Source: G965220205 sp965220205 (lineage in GTDB: Bacteria; Chloroflexota; Dehalococcoidia; Lucifugimonadales; Australimonadaceae). From it: DNA of 64,000 nt. The DNA is taken from contig OZ244812.1 of assembly GCA_965220205.1 (NCBI GenBank), forward strand, positions 1,116,001 to 1,180,000. The letters run 5' to 3'. The notes under the pieces are model-generated. The model did not search any database. It had not been told where the DNA came from and saw only the letters and a list, made by a program, of their open reading frames with translations. A program made the translations under genes and the position numbers. Shown piece after piece: positions 52,160-61,003 of the stretch. The first letter of the stretch is position 1. The number at the start of each line of letters is the position of its first letter.

Positions 52160-53914
52160 ATGGCCCGATTGACTCTACACCAAAGACGACCCCTCCGCCG
52201 ATTCAGGCCAGGAACCGGCGGCTTCATCATGATGATGACGGTCCTGGTGCTGGGTTTCTATCTCATCTACCCGATCGTCCTCCTGCTCATCATGAGCTTC
52301 AACACGGCTAAAGACGTGTTGATCGGCGCGCCGCAGTGGGGGATCACGAATTGGACTACTGCCTGGGACAACCCGTTGTTGCTGTCGGCGCTGTTCAACT
52401 CGTTTCTCGTATGGTTCCTCGTCGCGGGCATAAGCTTTCCCGTCGCCATTGGCATTGGGCTGATTCTCGCTCGTACGCGCATCCCATTCACTAATCACTT
52501 GGAGTTCGGTTTCTGGATCGCCTTCATGTTCCCGGGCCTCTCCGCCACCATCGGCTGGATGCTGCTCGCCGACCCGGATGTTGGCATGCTCAACAAGGCG
52601 CTTACGCTCCTGCCGTTCATCAACGAGGGCCCGTTCAACATTTTCAGCTTGTCGGGCATCGTGTGGGTCAAGCTGATGGGGGACGGCATCGCCTTCAAGG
52701 TGATGCTCCTCACGCCTGCGTTCCGCAACATGGACAGTGCGTTGGAAGAGGCAGCGACCGTATCGGGCGCGTCGAAGGTGGGCACTCTGCTGCGCATCAC
52801 AATCCCTGTCATGATTTCGCCGATTGTGCTCGTTGTCGCCTTGCAACTCGTGAGGATATTCGGTGGATTCGAAACGGAATTCCTCTTGGGACGTCAGATC
52901 GGTTTCTTTGTTTATTCAACCCTTATCTACAATCTCATCTCAAGACCCGACGGATTCCCCAACTATGGGGACGCCATTGTCTTGGCAAGCGTCACTCTCC
53001 TGATTATCGCCGTGATTGTTCCGATACAGCGATGGGTCGTGGAACGCCGCAATTACACAACCGTTGCAGGGGGTTTCCGCCCTGGGTTGATTGATCTTGG
53101 TCCTTGGAAATGGCCCCTCTTCGGTGCAATCATCTTTACGATAGCCCTTATGACGATTGTTCCGGCCATCATCCTCGTCGTCGGCAGTTTCATGACGCTG
53201 TCCGGCGTCTTTGCCGCGAAGCCATTGTGGACACTCGGTCACTGGCAGTTTGTCTTCTCCGACACGCGCTTCCTCACGGCCATCAAGACAACGTTGATCC
53301 TGGCTTTCACTTCGGCGATTGGGAGTCCGCTGATCTTCTCGCTGCTCGCGTACATGCTGGTCCGCACGAGGTGGACAGGCCGATGGCTGCTCGACGTCAT
53401 CATCTGGGGGTCCGCGGGCATACCAGGCATCATATCAGGGTTGGGTTTGTTGATTATGTTCCTCGATACGCCCGGATTGTCATTCCTGTACGGAACAATA
53501 TGGGCGTTGATTATCGTCGTTCTTGTGCAGGGAAATACGACGGGAACAAACGTGTTCAAGGGGGTGCTGGTCCAACTGGGCAAGGACATGGAAGAGGCTG
53601 CCCGGGTATCGGGAGCAGGGTGGTTAAGGAGCTATTTCCGAATTCTCCTTCCCGTAATCATGCCGACGATGCTGCTGATTGGGACGCTCAACTTCGTAAC
53701 GGCTGCGTCCACGACGGCGAGCATCATTCTACTGGCGTCGCGGGAGACGATGACGCTGTCTATCTTGGGCCTCGAATGGGGCTCGGGGGAGCAGGGCAGC
53801 CGCAGAGAGGCCGCGGCGATCATCAGCTTGATCATCATGGTGCTCACCATTGGCGTCGCCCTAGTGGCGCGTTCGTTCGGGCTGAAGCTCGGGGTCAGCC
53901 ACCAGCACAAGTGA
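52160..53914 (+). CDS. ABC importer permease, two fused domains (FbpB/ThiP type)
   Basis: A 584-residue protein with about 12 membrane spans: two permease domains in tandem, each with an EAA loop (EEAATVSGASKVGTLLRI about residue 196 and EEAARVSGAGWLRSYFRI about 480). Fused permeases are usual in iron and thiamine importers. Partner binding protein lies upstream. The cognate ATPase is missing from the locus. Confidence 0.9.
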   Translation: MARLTLHQRRPLRRFRPGTGGFIMMMTVLVLGFYLIYPIVLLLIMSFNTAKDVLIGAPQWGITNWTTAWDNPLLLSALFNSFLVWFLVAGISFPVAIGIGLILARTRIPFTNHLEFGFWIAFMFPGLSATIGWMLLADPDVGMLNKALTLLPFINEGPFNIFSLSGIVWVKLMGDGIAFKVMLLTPAFRNMDSALEEAATVSGASKVGTLLRITIPVMISPIVLVVALQLVRIFGGFETEFLLGRQIGFFVYSTLIYNLISRPDGFPNYGDAIVLASVTLLIIAVIVPIQRWVVERRNYTTVAGGFRPGLIDLGPWKWPLFGAIIFTIALMTIVPAIILVVGSFMTLSGVFAAKPLWTLGHWQFVFSDTRFLTAIKTTLILAFTSAIGSPLIFSLLAYMLVRTRWTGRWLLDVIIWGSAGIPGIISGLGLLIMFLDTPGLSFLYGTIWALIIVVLVQGNTTGTNVFKGVLVQLGKDMEEAARVSGAGWLRSYFRILLPVIMPTMLLIGTLNFVTAASTTASIILLASRETMTLSILGLEWGSGEQGSRREAAAIISLIIMVLTIGVALVARSFGLKLGVSHQHK

Positions 53915-53942
53915 GGGAACGCAGGAACCGAAGGAGGGTCCC

Positions 53943-55079
53943 ATGCAACAGCATGCTCAGGCGAGTGTGAGCGAAGAGGACCAAGTCCAGTCCAGTGGGC
54001 TTGATGGCCCCGCTTACGACGGCTGGGTGAACGCCACCGGCGCGCCGGTCGTCAAGGGTTACTACGTCCCGGACCTCCGCGAGCTGGACCTAGGGTTGTG
54101 GGCGGAGCGCGAATGCCGGGCTGCGTTCCTTCAGCTGTCGGGGCAGGAAGGCATCTCCGAATCACGAGTCATGGAGATTGCGCCGGGCAAAGCGTTGCCC
54201 CCGGTGCTGTTCGCTCTAGACGAGGCGGTCTACGTTGTAGACGGCCGCGGCCTGGCTACTGTTTGGGTCACGGAAGACAGCCCCCCACGGACGTTCGAGT
54301 GGCAGAAGCACAGCCTGTTCATGCTGCCCCGCGGCTGTCGTCACCAGCTGTCGAACGCCAGCGGAACCGAGCGCGCGCTGCTCCTCCACTACAACTACCT
54401 CCCCGCCGCTATGGACATGAACCCTGACGTAGAGTTCTTCTTCGGGAACGACTACCGGCTGAAACGGCCAACGGCTGTGGACCTCTACGCTGAGGCGCGC
54501 GCCAGTACTGCGACCTCCCGCCGCGGCGTGCGGAACGTGTGGTCGGGCAACTTCTTCCCCGACATGCGCGCGTGGGACAAGCTCGAGGCTCAAAGGACAA
54601 GGGGCGCAACCGCCCGCTCGGTCTCCATGGAGTTTCCCGATTCACCCATATGGAGCCACTTGGCGACATTCCCCTCACGCACCTATAAGAAGGCGCACCG
54701 CCACGGGCCAGGGGTCGTTATCGTTATCCCCGCCGGGGAAGGGTACTCAGTGATGTGGGTCGACGGCGGAGAGAAGGTGCTCATCCCTTGGCACGAGTCG
54801 AGCGTCTTCGTTCCTCCGAACCGGTGGTTCCATCAGCACTTCAACCCCAGCGGCGAGCCGGTTCGGTATCTGGCGTTCCATGCGCCCCGCCACACGCGGC
54901 TCCGCCAACGCCCGGAAGACATGGGGCAGGATCAGATCGAGTACCCCGATGAAGATCCATGGATCCGGCAGACGTTCGAGGCTGAACTCGGCAGGCGCGG
55001 CCTCAGCAGTCTAGTGCCGGAAAAGGCCTACGAGGACCGGGACTTCGAGTGGGAAGGCGACGAGGACGACGCGGATTAG
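53943..55079 (+). CDS. Cupin protein of the transporter locus
   Basis: A 378-residue double cupin. The N-terminal barrel has EAVYVVDGRGLATVWVTED and LPRGCRHQLSN. The C-terminal one has KKAHRHGPGVVIVIPAGEG (His252, His254), then WHESSVFVPPNRWFHQHFN (His297, His299) and FHAPRH. These are metal-binding cupin signatures (Mn or Fe). It follows the permease by 28 bp with GGAGGG ahead, so it is in the importer operon and may act on the imported compound. A decayed copy lies at 2607-3262. Confidence 0.88.
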   Translation: MQQHAQASVSEEDQVQSSGLDGPAYDGWVNATGAPVVKGYYVPDLRELDLGLWAERECRAAFLQLSGQEGISESRVMEIAPGKALPPVLFALDEAVYVVDGRGLATVWVTEDSPPRTFEWQKHSLFMLPRGCRHQLSNASGTERALLLHYNYLPAAMDMNPDVEFFFGNDYRLKRPTAVDLYAEARASTATSRRGVRNVWSGNFFPDMRAWDKLEAQRTRGATARSVSMEFPDSPIWSHLATFPSRTYKKAHRHGPGVVIVIPAGEGYSVMWVDGGEKVLIPWHESSVFVPPNRWFHQHFNPSGEPVRYLAFHAPRHTRLRQRPEDMGQDQIEYPDEDPWIRQTFEAELGRRGLSSLVPEKAYEDRDFEWEGDEDDAD

Positions 55080-55142
55080 CACTCCTCATCACGATAGCTG
55101 CCGGTCGTCCGCGGACATACAGGCCCCGACGGGACCGCCCCC

Positions 55143-56066
55143 TCACGATGAGCGCCGCAGCCCCGTCGACTCCGGCCAGCCGGCGAGGCGCGTGAGCACC
55201 CAGTCCCCGAACGCCCGGGCGACGGTCGAGCCGTGCGGGACCGGTTGGACCATGTACAGGGTGCGCTGTGTGTCGAGACCGTTCAGGCGCGCCGGATAGA
55301 CTCGGTCGAACTCGTGCTCATGCACAGCGAGCGACGACACGATGCTGAACCCGAAGCCGTTGTGGACGGCCGCCAGCGTTGCGTGGGTCGAGTTGACGAC
55401 CATGACCGGCTTGTATCCGGGTTCCTTCACCCCTGCCCTGTCCAGCGCGCGGCGAAAGGCAGTCCATGTGCCGGAACCGGGCTCTCGTTCGATGAACGGC
55501 AGGCCCTCTAGCTCGCTAACGTCGACAGACGCCCGCCCCGCGAACGGGTGCCTCCCCGGCACCGCAAGCACGAGCTCGTCTTCGGCTATCGCCGTCCACT
55601 CGAGGCCCCGGCGCGCAACCCTCATGCCGACGAACCCCAGCGCGGACACGCCGTCCGCGACCTGCGCGATCGCCGACGCCGAATCCGTGACGGCAACGTG
55701 CGGCCGCACCTGCGAGTATATCTCGGTGAAGTCGGACAGCAGGCCGGGCAGCAGGTACTCCCCCGGAGCGGTGCTCGCCGCTATCCGGAGTTCGCCTTGC
55801 ACCGCGGCGTCCTCCCGAGCTAGGGATTCGATGATGCGGTCGTGGGCCTCGAGCGCGTCCACGGCATAGGCGAAGAGCCTGCTGCCGGCGGCGTTGGGCG
55901 TCACGCGCCTCCGGTCGCGGACCAAGAGGGTCACGCCAAGCTCGGTCTCGAGCCGCTGCACGTGCCGGCTCACCCCCGGCTGACTCACATGCCGCTCGCG
56001 GGCCGCCTCGCGGAAGCTGCCGGTACGGCATATGGCGACGAAGCTCCGCAGTGCACTGACGTCCAT
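55143..56066 (-). CDS. LysR-family transcriptional regulator
   Basis: A 307-residue regulator: N-terminal winged HTH (LRSFVAICRTGSFREAARE, HVSQPGVSRHVQRLETELG) and a C-terminal type 2 periplasmic-binding-like effector domain (GELRIAASTAPGEYLLPGLL, FIEREPGSGTWTAFRRAL). The start ATG 56066 fits the family; upstream sequence is a shadow of the divergent gene. It is divergent from the PhnD-type binding-protein gene with 102 bp between, the classic LysR arrangement, so it probably controls that importer. A deleted copy lies at 48269-48391. Confidence 0.93.
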   Translation of the reverse strand: MDVSALRSFVAICRTGSFREAARERHVSQPGVSRHVQRLETELGVTLLVRDRRRVTPNAAGSRLFAYAVDALEAHDRIIESLAREDAAVQGELRIAASTAPGEYLLPGLLSDFTEIYSQVRPHVAVTDSASAIAQVADGVSALGFVGMRVARRGLEWTAIAEDELVLAVPGRHPFAGRASVDVSELEGLPFIEREPGSGTWTAFRRALDRAGVKEPGYKPVMVVNSTHATLAAVHNGFGFSIVSSLAVHEHEFDRVYPARLNGLDTQRTLYMVQPVPHGSTVARAFGDWVLTRLAGWPESTGLRRSS

Positions 56067-56109
56067 CGTTCGACGACTCCCTCGATTTGATGATGAATTG
56101 TAATCCATC

Positions 56110-56126
56110 CGTGATTCGGCATCACG
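56110..56126. promoter_or_regulatory. Palindrome between LysR and importer, possible operator
   Basis: CGTGAT-TCGGC-ATCACG lies midway in the 102-bp divergent gap, 43 bp before the importer start and 44 bp before LysR. The T-N11-A style and place fit a LysR binding site. Confidence 0.5.
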
Positions 56127-56168
56127 GGGCGGTATGGTAGGCGCGTCAACATCAGGAAGCAGGGAAGA

Positions 56169-57044
56169 ATGCGGAGATTCGTCGTCGCGGTGGCCGTCGT
56201 CGCGCTCGCAGCGCTCGCGGCATGTTCGAACGAGGAGGAGACGCCGCCGCTGGTGATCGCGGGGATCCCCGACCAAGATGTCAGTCTCCTGGAGGCGCGC
56301 TTCAACAATCTCGCCGAGTATCTCTCCGAGGAGACCGGCCTCGACGTGCAGTACGTGCCCTCGGCCGACTACGCCGTCGTCGTGACCGCGTTCAAGCAAG
56401 GCGACATCCACATGGCCTGGTACGGCGGTCTGACCGGAGTCCAAGCCCGCCTGGCCGTGCCGGAAGCAGTGGCGATAGCGCAGCGTCCAAGGGACGCCGA
56501 GTTCCACTCCGTATTCGTAGCCGCGCCCGACTCGGGCATCACGGAACTCGCTGACCTGCGGGACAGGACGATCACCTTCGGCTCCGAGAGCTCGACCTCC
56601 GGCCACCTGATGCCGCGGTTCTTCATGGGAGAGGCGGGGATAAACGTGCCGGACGACGTCGATTCGATCAGTTTCAGCGGGTCGCACGACCGGACGTGGA
56701 AGCTGGTCGAGGCCGGTTCCTTCGACGCAGGGGCGCTCAACGAAGCGGTCTGGGAGGCGCGCGTCGAGGCTGGCGAGGCGGACCTCGCCAAGGTAGACGT
56801 CTTCTTTCGGACCCCGGCCTACTTTGACTACCACTGGATCGTGAACCGTTCGGTCGACGAGACCCACGGAGCGGGCACGGTGGACATGCTTACCGAGGCG
56901 CTGCTCGGCATCGACGCGTCGAAGGGCGGCAAAGCACGAGAGATCGCTGAAGCGTTCCGGACGGAACGGTTCATCGCGACGGAGAACGGGAACTACCAAG
57001 CAATTGAGGACGTAGCGCGCTCCCTTGGCATTATCGAGCAATAG
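56169..57044 (+). CDS. PhnD-family binding lipoprotein, putative selenate importer
   Basis: A 291-residue lipoprotein: signal ending LAACSNE (Cys about 20) and a PhnD-type binding fold (LVIAGIPDQDVSLLEARFNN, YADYAVVVTAF-like FKQGDIHMAWYGGLTG, TITFGSESSTSGHLMPRFFM, YDYHWIVNRSVDE). The N-terminal IPD-x-D and AWYGGLTG wording matches the TIGR04553 set (putative selenate-binding proteins that co-occur with SelD and EgtB-like genes) as I recall it. Here it faces selD-senA-senB, which strengthens that reading. First gene of a four-gene importer operon. Confidence 0.88.
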   Translation: MRRFVVAVAVVALAALAACSNEEETPPLVIAGIPDQDVSLLEARFNNLAEYLSEETGLDVQYVPSADYAVVVTAFKQGDIHMAWYGGLTGVQARLAVPEAVAIAQRPRDAEFHSVFVAAPDSGITELADLRDRTITFGSESSTSGHLMPRFFMGEAGINVPDDVDSISFSGSHDRTWKLVEAGSFDAGALNEAVWEARVEAGEADLAKVDVFFRTPAYFDYHWIVNRSVDETHGAGTVDMLTEALLGIDASKGGKAREIAEAFRTERFIATENGNYQAIEDVARSLGIIEQ

Positions 57045-57801
57045 CAACACCCCCTCGGTGCAGTTCGAGGACGCTTCGAGGCGTTACGGCGAGGCCAGCG
57101 TCCTCGCGCCGCTGTCGCTCGCCGTCGCCCCGGGCGAGCGCGTGGCTGTCATCGGGCCGAGCGGCGCCGGCAAGACGACGCTCCTCCGGCTCATGGCGGG
57201 CGCAATCGCCCCCTCGACCGGGACCGTCGCCCTGCACGGGCAGGACGTCGCGGGCCTCCGGCCCGGACGTGAGCTTTCGAGGCTCGTCGGGATGATTGCT
57301 CAGCAGTTCGACCTCGTTCCGAACTTGTCGGTGCTCCACAACGTGCTCGCCGGCCGGCTCGGCGACTGGAGCTTCGGCAGGTCTCTGCTGTCGCTCATGT
57401 GGCCCCAGGAGCAGCGCTTGGCGTTCGACGCGCTCGAACGGGTTGGCGTCACGCACCTCGCAAGGCAGCGCGCCGGACATATCTCCGGAGGCGAACAACA
57501 ACGGGTCGCCATCGCGAGGGTCCTCGTCCAGCACCCGAGCGTCGTGTTGGCCGACGAGCCGGTGGCGTCGCTCGACCCCGCACGGGCGCGGGAGGTGCTG
57601 CGTCTGCTCACCGCCGTGACAGAGGAGCAAGGCGAAACACTGATCGCCAGCCTCCACTCGGTCGACCTCGCCCGAGAACTCTTCGACCGCATCGTCGGAC
57701 TGCGGAACGGCGTCGTGCAGTTCGACGCGCCGGCGTGCAACACCCACGACGACATGCTCGAGGATCTGTACAGGATCGAAGGGCTGCGGAGTGAGGTCTG
57801 A
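57025..57801 (+). CDS. ABC importer ATPase, PhnC type
   Basis: A 258-residue ATPase: Walker A GPSGAGKTTLLRLM, Q-loop MIAQQFDLVPNLSVLHN, signature ISGGEQQRVAIARVL, Walker B VVLADEPVASLD, switch ASLHSVDLARELFD. The PhnC-like wording (NLSVLHNVLAGRLG) fits its neighbours. Start is TTG 57025 (20-nt overlap with the binding-protein gene) or GTG 57058; neither has a strong ribosome site. Powers the two PhnE-like permeases. Confidence 0.92.
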   Translation: MALSSNSNTPSVQFEDASRRYGEASVLAPLSLAVAPGERVAVIGPSGAGKTTLLRLMAGAIAPSTGTVALHGQDVAGLRPGRELSRLVGMIAQQFDLVPNLSVLHNVLAGRLGDWSFGRSLLSLMWPQEQRLAFDALERVGVTHLARQRAGHISGGEQQRVAIARVLVQHPSVVLADEPVASLDPARAREVLRLLTAVTEEQGETLIASLHSVDLARELFDRIVGLRNGVVQFDAPACNTHDDMLEDLYRIEGLRSEV

Positions 57802-58606
57802 GGCCCCAACATTCGTAGAGCGCCCACGCGCGGGCGAGAACCGGCGGTTCATCACCCTCATCCTCGTCGGCGCGTTCGTCCTGAGCCTCTTGGGAATCGA
57901 TTGGGGCGAGGGCGTGTTCAGGCCACGCGGCCTGAGCGCCATCGGCGAGGTGCTTGGCGCGCTCTTTCGGCCCGACCTTTCGCCGGGAATGCTTGGCAAG
58001 GCGGCCGCCGCCGCTTGGCAGACGGTCGCGTACGCGGTCGCGGGGTTGACGGTTGCCCTGCTCATCGGCATTCCGTTGGGGATCGTCGCCTCGGGGACCC
58101 TGGCGCGCTCACGCACGGGGGCCGTTGCCCAGATCGGCGCGGCGCGTGCGGTCCTTGCCTTCTTCAGAGCGATCCACGAGCTGGTCTGGGCGCTGCTGTT
58201 CGTTGCCGCGATAGGCCTCTCGCCGATGGCGGCAGTGCTCGCGCTGGGCATTCCCTACGGCGGGATCCTGGGCCGGATCTACTCCGAACTGTTGCGGGAC
58301 GTGCCGCAGCCCCCGCTGGACGCCCTACGCCGCTCCGGAGCGTCGGAGTGGCGCGTGTTCCTGTTCGGACGGTTGCCGATGGCGCTGCCGGACATGCTCT
58401 CATACACGTTCTACCGGTTCGAATGCGGCATCCGGTCGGCCGCGGTGCTCGGCTGGGTTGGACTCGGCGGGCTGGGGTTCCAGATACAGATCGCGCTCGA
58501 AGACCTTGCCTACTCCCGCGTGTGGACGTTCCTGTGGGTCCTGGTGGCGCTGGTCGTGCTCGTGGACCTATGGAGCTCGCAGGTCCGGCGGAGGATCGCG
58601 CCATGA
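57791..58606 (+). CDS. PhnE-type permease 1
   Basis: A 271-residue, six-span permease (ITLILVGAFVLSLLGI onwards) with the PhnE-type FRAIHELVWALLFVAAIGLSP segment and EAA-like loop LRRSGASEWRVFLFGRLPMA, then YTFYRFECGIRSAAVLGWVG. GTG start inside the ATPase gene's end (11-nt overlap). Forms a heterodimer with the next gene's product. Its overlap by 4 nt (ATGA) supports joint translation. Confidence 0.9.
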   Translation: MRSEAPTFVERPRAGENRRFITLILVGAFVLSLLGIDWGEGVFRPRGLSAIGEVLGALFRPDLSPGMLGKAAAAAWQTVAYAVAGLTVALLIGIPLGIVASGTLARSRTGAVAQIGAARAVLAFFRAIHELVWALLFVAAIGLSPMAAVLALGIPYGGILGRIYSELLRDVPQPPLDALRRSGASEWRVFLFGRLPMALPDMLSYTFYRFECGIRSAAVLGWVGLGGLGFQIQIALEDLAYSRVWTFLWVLVALVVLVDLWSSQVRRRIAP

Positions 58607-59481
58607 GCTCCGCGCCTACCGCCGCCGACCTACAGGGGCGCAAGTCCCGGCCGAAGCTGACGTTCACGTCGGGCTCGGCGGCGGCGGCCCTGGCTCTGGC
58701 AATCGGCTCGTGGACGTACATCATCGTCGCGCAGTCGTGGCCCAGCCATGGATTCCTCTCCGCTGAAACGGCGTCGCGGGCCTGGTCGTTCCTTGGCGAG
58801 TTAGCGGGCGTCGGCCGCGACAGCACTCCCGCGTACCTCGACGGGGAAGCTTGGGCCGCGGCCGGCAGGCTGGCCCTCGCAACGCTGGCGATGAGCGTGC
58901 TCGCCGCATGTATAGCCGCGTTCGCGGCCCTCCTGACTTTCATGTTCGCGGCGCGCAACGTCATGGTCGGCGATCTCGCTCCGTACCGGAGTCCGGTCTG
59001 GGCCGCTTGGCTTCTGGTCGTCCGGCTTGCCTACGCGTTGAGCCGGTCGGTGCCGGAGCTGATCTGGGCGATGCTGCTCGTGTTCATCTTCGCGCCCGGG
59101 ATCCTTCCCGGCGCGTTGGCATTGGCGGTCCACAACTTCGGAATCCTGGGCAAGCTCTCGGCCGAAGTGGTCGAGGGGCTCGACACGCGTCCGGCGCGCG
59201 CGCTGAGGACGTCCGGCGCCGGCTGGTTCCAAGTCGTTGCCTACGCCATCCTGCCGGCGGCGCTGCCGCGGTTCATCACCTACCTCTTCTATCGCTGGGA
59301 GGTGATCATCCGTACGACCCTCGTCGTGGGACTCGTTGCAGCAGGCGGCCTCGGCATGGAGTTCCGTCTTGCGTTGAGCCACTTCCACTACACCACCGTC
59401 ACACTCCTCCTCGTCTGGTACCTCCTCCTGGTGGCAGGAGTGGACCTGGCGTCGGCGGGGATGCGCCGCCTGGCGCGCTAG
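58603..59481 (+). CDS. PhnE-type permease 2
   Basis: A 292-residue permease, related to the first: LSRSVPELIWAMLLVFIFAPG, VEGLDTRPARALRTSGAG, ITYLFYRWEVIIRTTLVVGLV. About six spans. ATG 58603 overlaps the stop of permease 1. Two unequal permease genes after a PhnD-like and PhnC-like gene are typical for selenate/phosphonate-type importers. It ends 550 bp before senB on the opposite strand. Confidence 0.9.
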   Translation: MSSAPTAADLQGRKSRPKLTFTSGSAAAALALAIGSWTYIIVAQSWPSHGFLSAETASRAWSFLGELAGVGRDSTPAYLDGEAWAAAGRLALATLAMSVLAACIAAFAALLTFMFAARNVMVGDLAPYRSPVWAAWLLVVRLAYALSRSVPELIWAMLLVFIFAPGILPGALALAVHNFGILGKLSAEVVEGLDTRPARALRTSGAGWFQVVAYAILPAALPRFITYLFYRWEVIIRTTLVVGLVAAGGLGMEFRLALSHFHYTTVTLLLVWYLLLVAGVDLASAGMRRLAR

Positions 59482-59592
59482 GCCTAGTTCACATAGGGCG
59501 CGCATTCCGGCTATTGGGCCGGGGCATGAACACGCCAAAATGAACGAAAAACGGCCAAAATGGCCAGGTTTCGGCCAAAAACGTGAGGTTTT

Positions 59593-59622
59593 CCACTCGT
59601 AAATTGAGGGATTTACGAGTGG
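59593..59622. repeat. Perfect 12-bp hairpin, possible terminator
   Basis: CCACTCGTAAAT, loop TGAGGG, ATTTACGAGTGG. A partial echo, ATTTACTCGTAAAT, follows at about 59662. Confidence 0.75.
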
Positions 59623-59635
59623 AGGATCGAAATAG

Positions 59636-59665
59636 TGCGACATTCTGCGACATTTTGCGACATTT
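59636..59665. repeat. Three 10-bp tandem repeats (TGCGACATTT)
   Basis: TGCGACATTC, TGCGACATTT and TGCGACATTT in tandem, three copies as in the other 10-bp arrays of the window but with a different unit. Confidence 0.85.
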
Positions 59666-60031
59666 ACTCGTAAATCGGGCCGGCGGGCCGAGGCACCAGC
59701 GCCGGGTGTTTCGGAAGCCCCCTTCGACCGATTCAGGACAGGCTTCAACAGCCATGGTAGAGCTTTGGGGGCGTTGGGGGGAGGGGCGGATGTCGCGCCG
59801 GGGTCTCGCCGTAGGGAGAGGTCCGTACGGAAGAGGCATGGATTCCCGTGTCGGGGCACGGGAATGACCGCGCGAGGCGCTCATGACTCCATGGACTCGT
59901 CGCCCGCGCCACTTACGCAGCCCAAGAGTGAGTCGCTTCCACCCACCTCAATCCTTCCCCTCTGGGGAGGAGGCCAAACAGCGGCGGGGAAGGGGCATGG
60001 ATTCCCGTGTCGGGGCACGGGGATGACGGCC

Positions 60032-60994
60032 CTAGCGTGGGTCTGGCGCCAGCTCGCCGAGGAGGGCGGCCCAGTCGGCGCGTTCGCGCTCCGGGGTGAG
60101 AAGCGAACGCAGCGGCGCCGCCGCCGCCCGGAGCTGAGCGAGCACCGCGGGGTCGCGCTCGCAGCGCAACAACAGGCGTCTCAGCTCGGAACTGCCGCCC
60201 ACGGGGAAGTAGCCGGGGTAGTCGTCCCCTAGCAGTCCGACGTTGCCGGGCATCCGGGACGCCAGGACCGGGACGCCGTCGACCACGGCCTCCGAGACGA
60301 CGTTGGCGCCGCCTTCGGAGATTGACGAGATGACCATCAGTTGGGACCGCTTGAGCAACCGCCTAGCGCGCCAGGCAGGGAGATCGCGCAACCACGTGTA
60401 GCGCGGGTGGCGCGCGGCGACCGCGGCCGCTTGGCGAGCCATCGCCGGGCTCAGTGGGTCGCCAAGCTGTAGGACGCGGATGCGGGACTCCGGCGGGAGC
60501 CGGCGCGCGGCCCTCGCCGGGAGCAGCGGGTCCTTGACCGGCCTCAGGTGCCCCACGACGCTCACGTCGAATCGCCGGGCCTTCGACGCCGGACCTGGGC
60601 CGGGAGTCGGCTTGGCCGACTGGACGATGGTCCGCGCCTTGCCTTTGTGTTCCGGTCTGAGCTCGTCGACGGCGAGCCGCTGGAGCGTCACTATGCGGTC
60701 CGCCGCGTCGAGGACAGCGGCCCCGCCTTCTTCGTAGAGCGGGCCGTAGACGTCGGTCCCGGCGAGGAGCACGACGATCGGCCTCTTCGGCCAGCGCGCC
60801 CTGAACGCGGCGACGGCGCCCGCGCTGCGCAGCGCATGGATCGCCACGAGCAGGTCGAAGTCCTCTCCTTCGTAGGACTGACTCAGCGCGACCCGGTGGC
60901 CCAAGTCCCGGAGGATGCCGGCCCAACGGTTCGCGGTTACGCGGTTGCCGTTCCGGCTGCCGGGCGGGGCCGGCGTCACGAGGCCAATGCGCAT
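60032..60994 (-). CDS. senB: Selenosugar synthase SenB (TIGR04348 glycosyltransferase)
   Basis: A 320-residue GT-B glycosyltransferase: RIGLVTPAPPGSRNGNRVTA start (the family's N-G-N-R-x-T-A-x-R-W motif), IVVLLAGTDVYGP, VVGHLRPVKDPLLPARAA, then SSISEGGANVVSEAVVDGVP and YFPVGGSSELR. This is the TIGR04348 pattern. SenB joins selenophosphate to a UDP-sugar to form the 1-selenosugar used for selenoneine. Third gene of selD-senA-senB, 9 nt after senA. Confidence 0.9.
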   Translation of the reverse strand: MRIGLVTPAPPGSRNGNRVTANRWAGILRDLGHRVALSQSYEGEDFDLLVAIHALRSAGAVAAFRARWPKRPIVVLLAGTDVYGPLYEEGGAAVLDAADRIVTLQRLAVDELRPEHKGKARTIVQSAKPTPGPGPASKARRFDVSVVGHLRPVKDPLLPARAARRLPPESRIRVLQLGDPLSPAMARQAAAVAARHPRYTWLRDLPAWRARRLLKRSQLMVISSISEGGANVVSEAVVDGVPVLASRMPGNVGLLGDDYPGYFPVGGSSELRRLLLRCERDPAVLAQLRAAAAPLRSLLTPERERADWAALLGELAPDPR

Positions 60995-61003
60995 GGGGTC
61001 AGC

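Larger units (their letters stand above)
59482..60031. other. Repeat-rich gap between convergent importer and sen genes
   Basis: No gene is seen. Contents: an AT-rich block with a perfect hairpin (59593-59622), three 10-bp repeats (59636-59665), a GTCGACCGATTCAGGACAGG-type unit near 59725, and two copies of the ATTCCCGTGTCGGGGCACGG hairpin (about 59839 and 59996). Its sequence is AT-rich for this genome at 59520-59680. It may provide bidirectional termination. Confidence 0.6.

Noticed and set aside
56067..57050. Minus-strand extension that would make the LysR protein 635 residues
   Set aside because: It runs antisense through the PhnD-type gene, and the LysR family start (MDVSALRSFVAICRTGSF) is at 56066.
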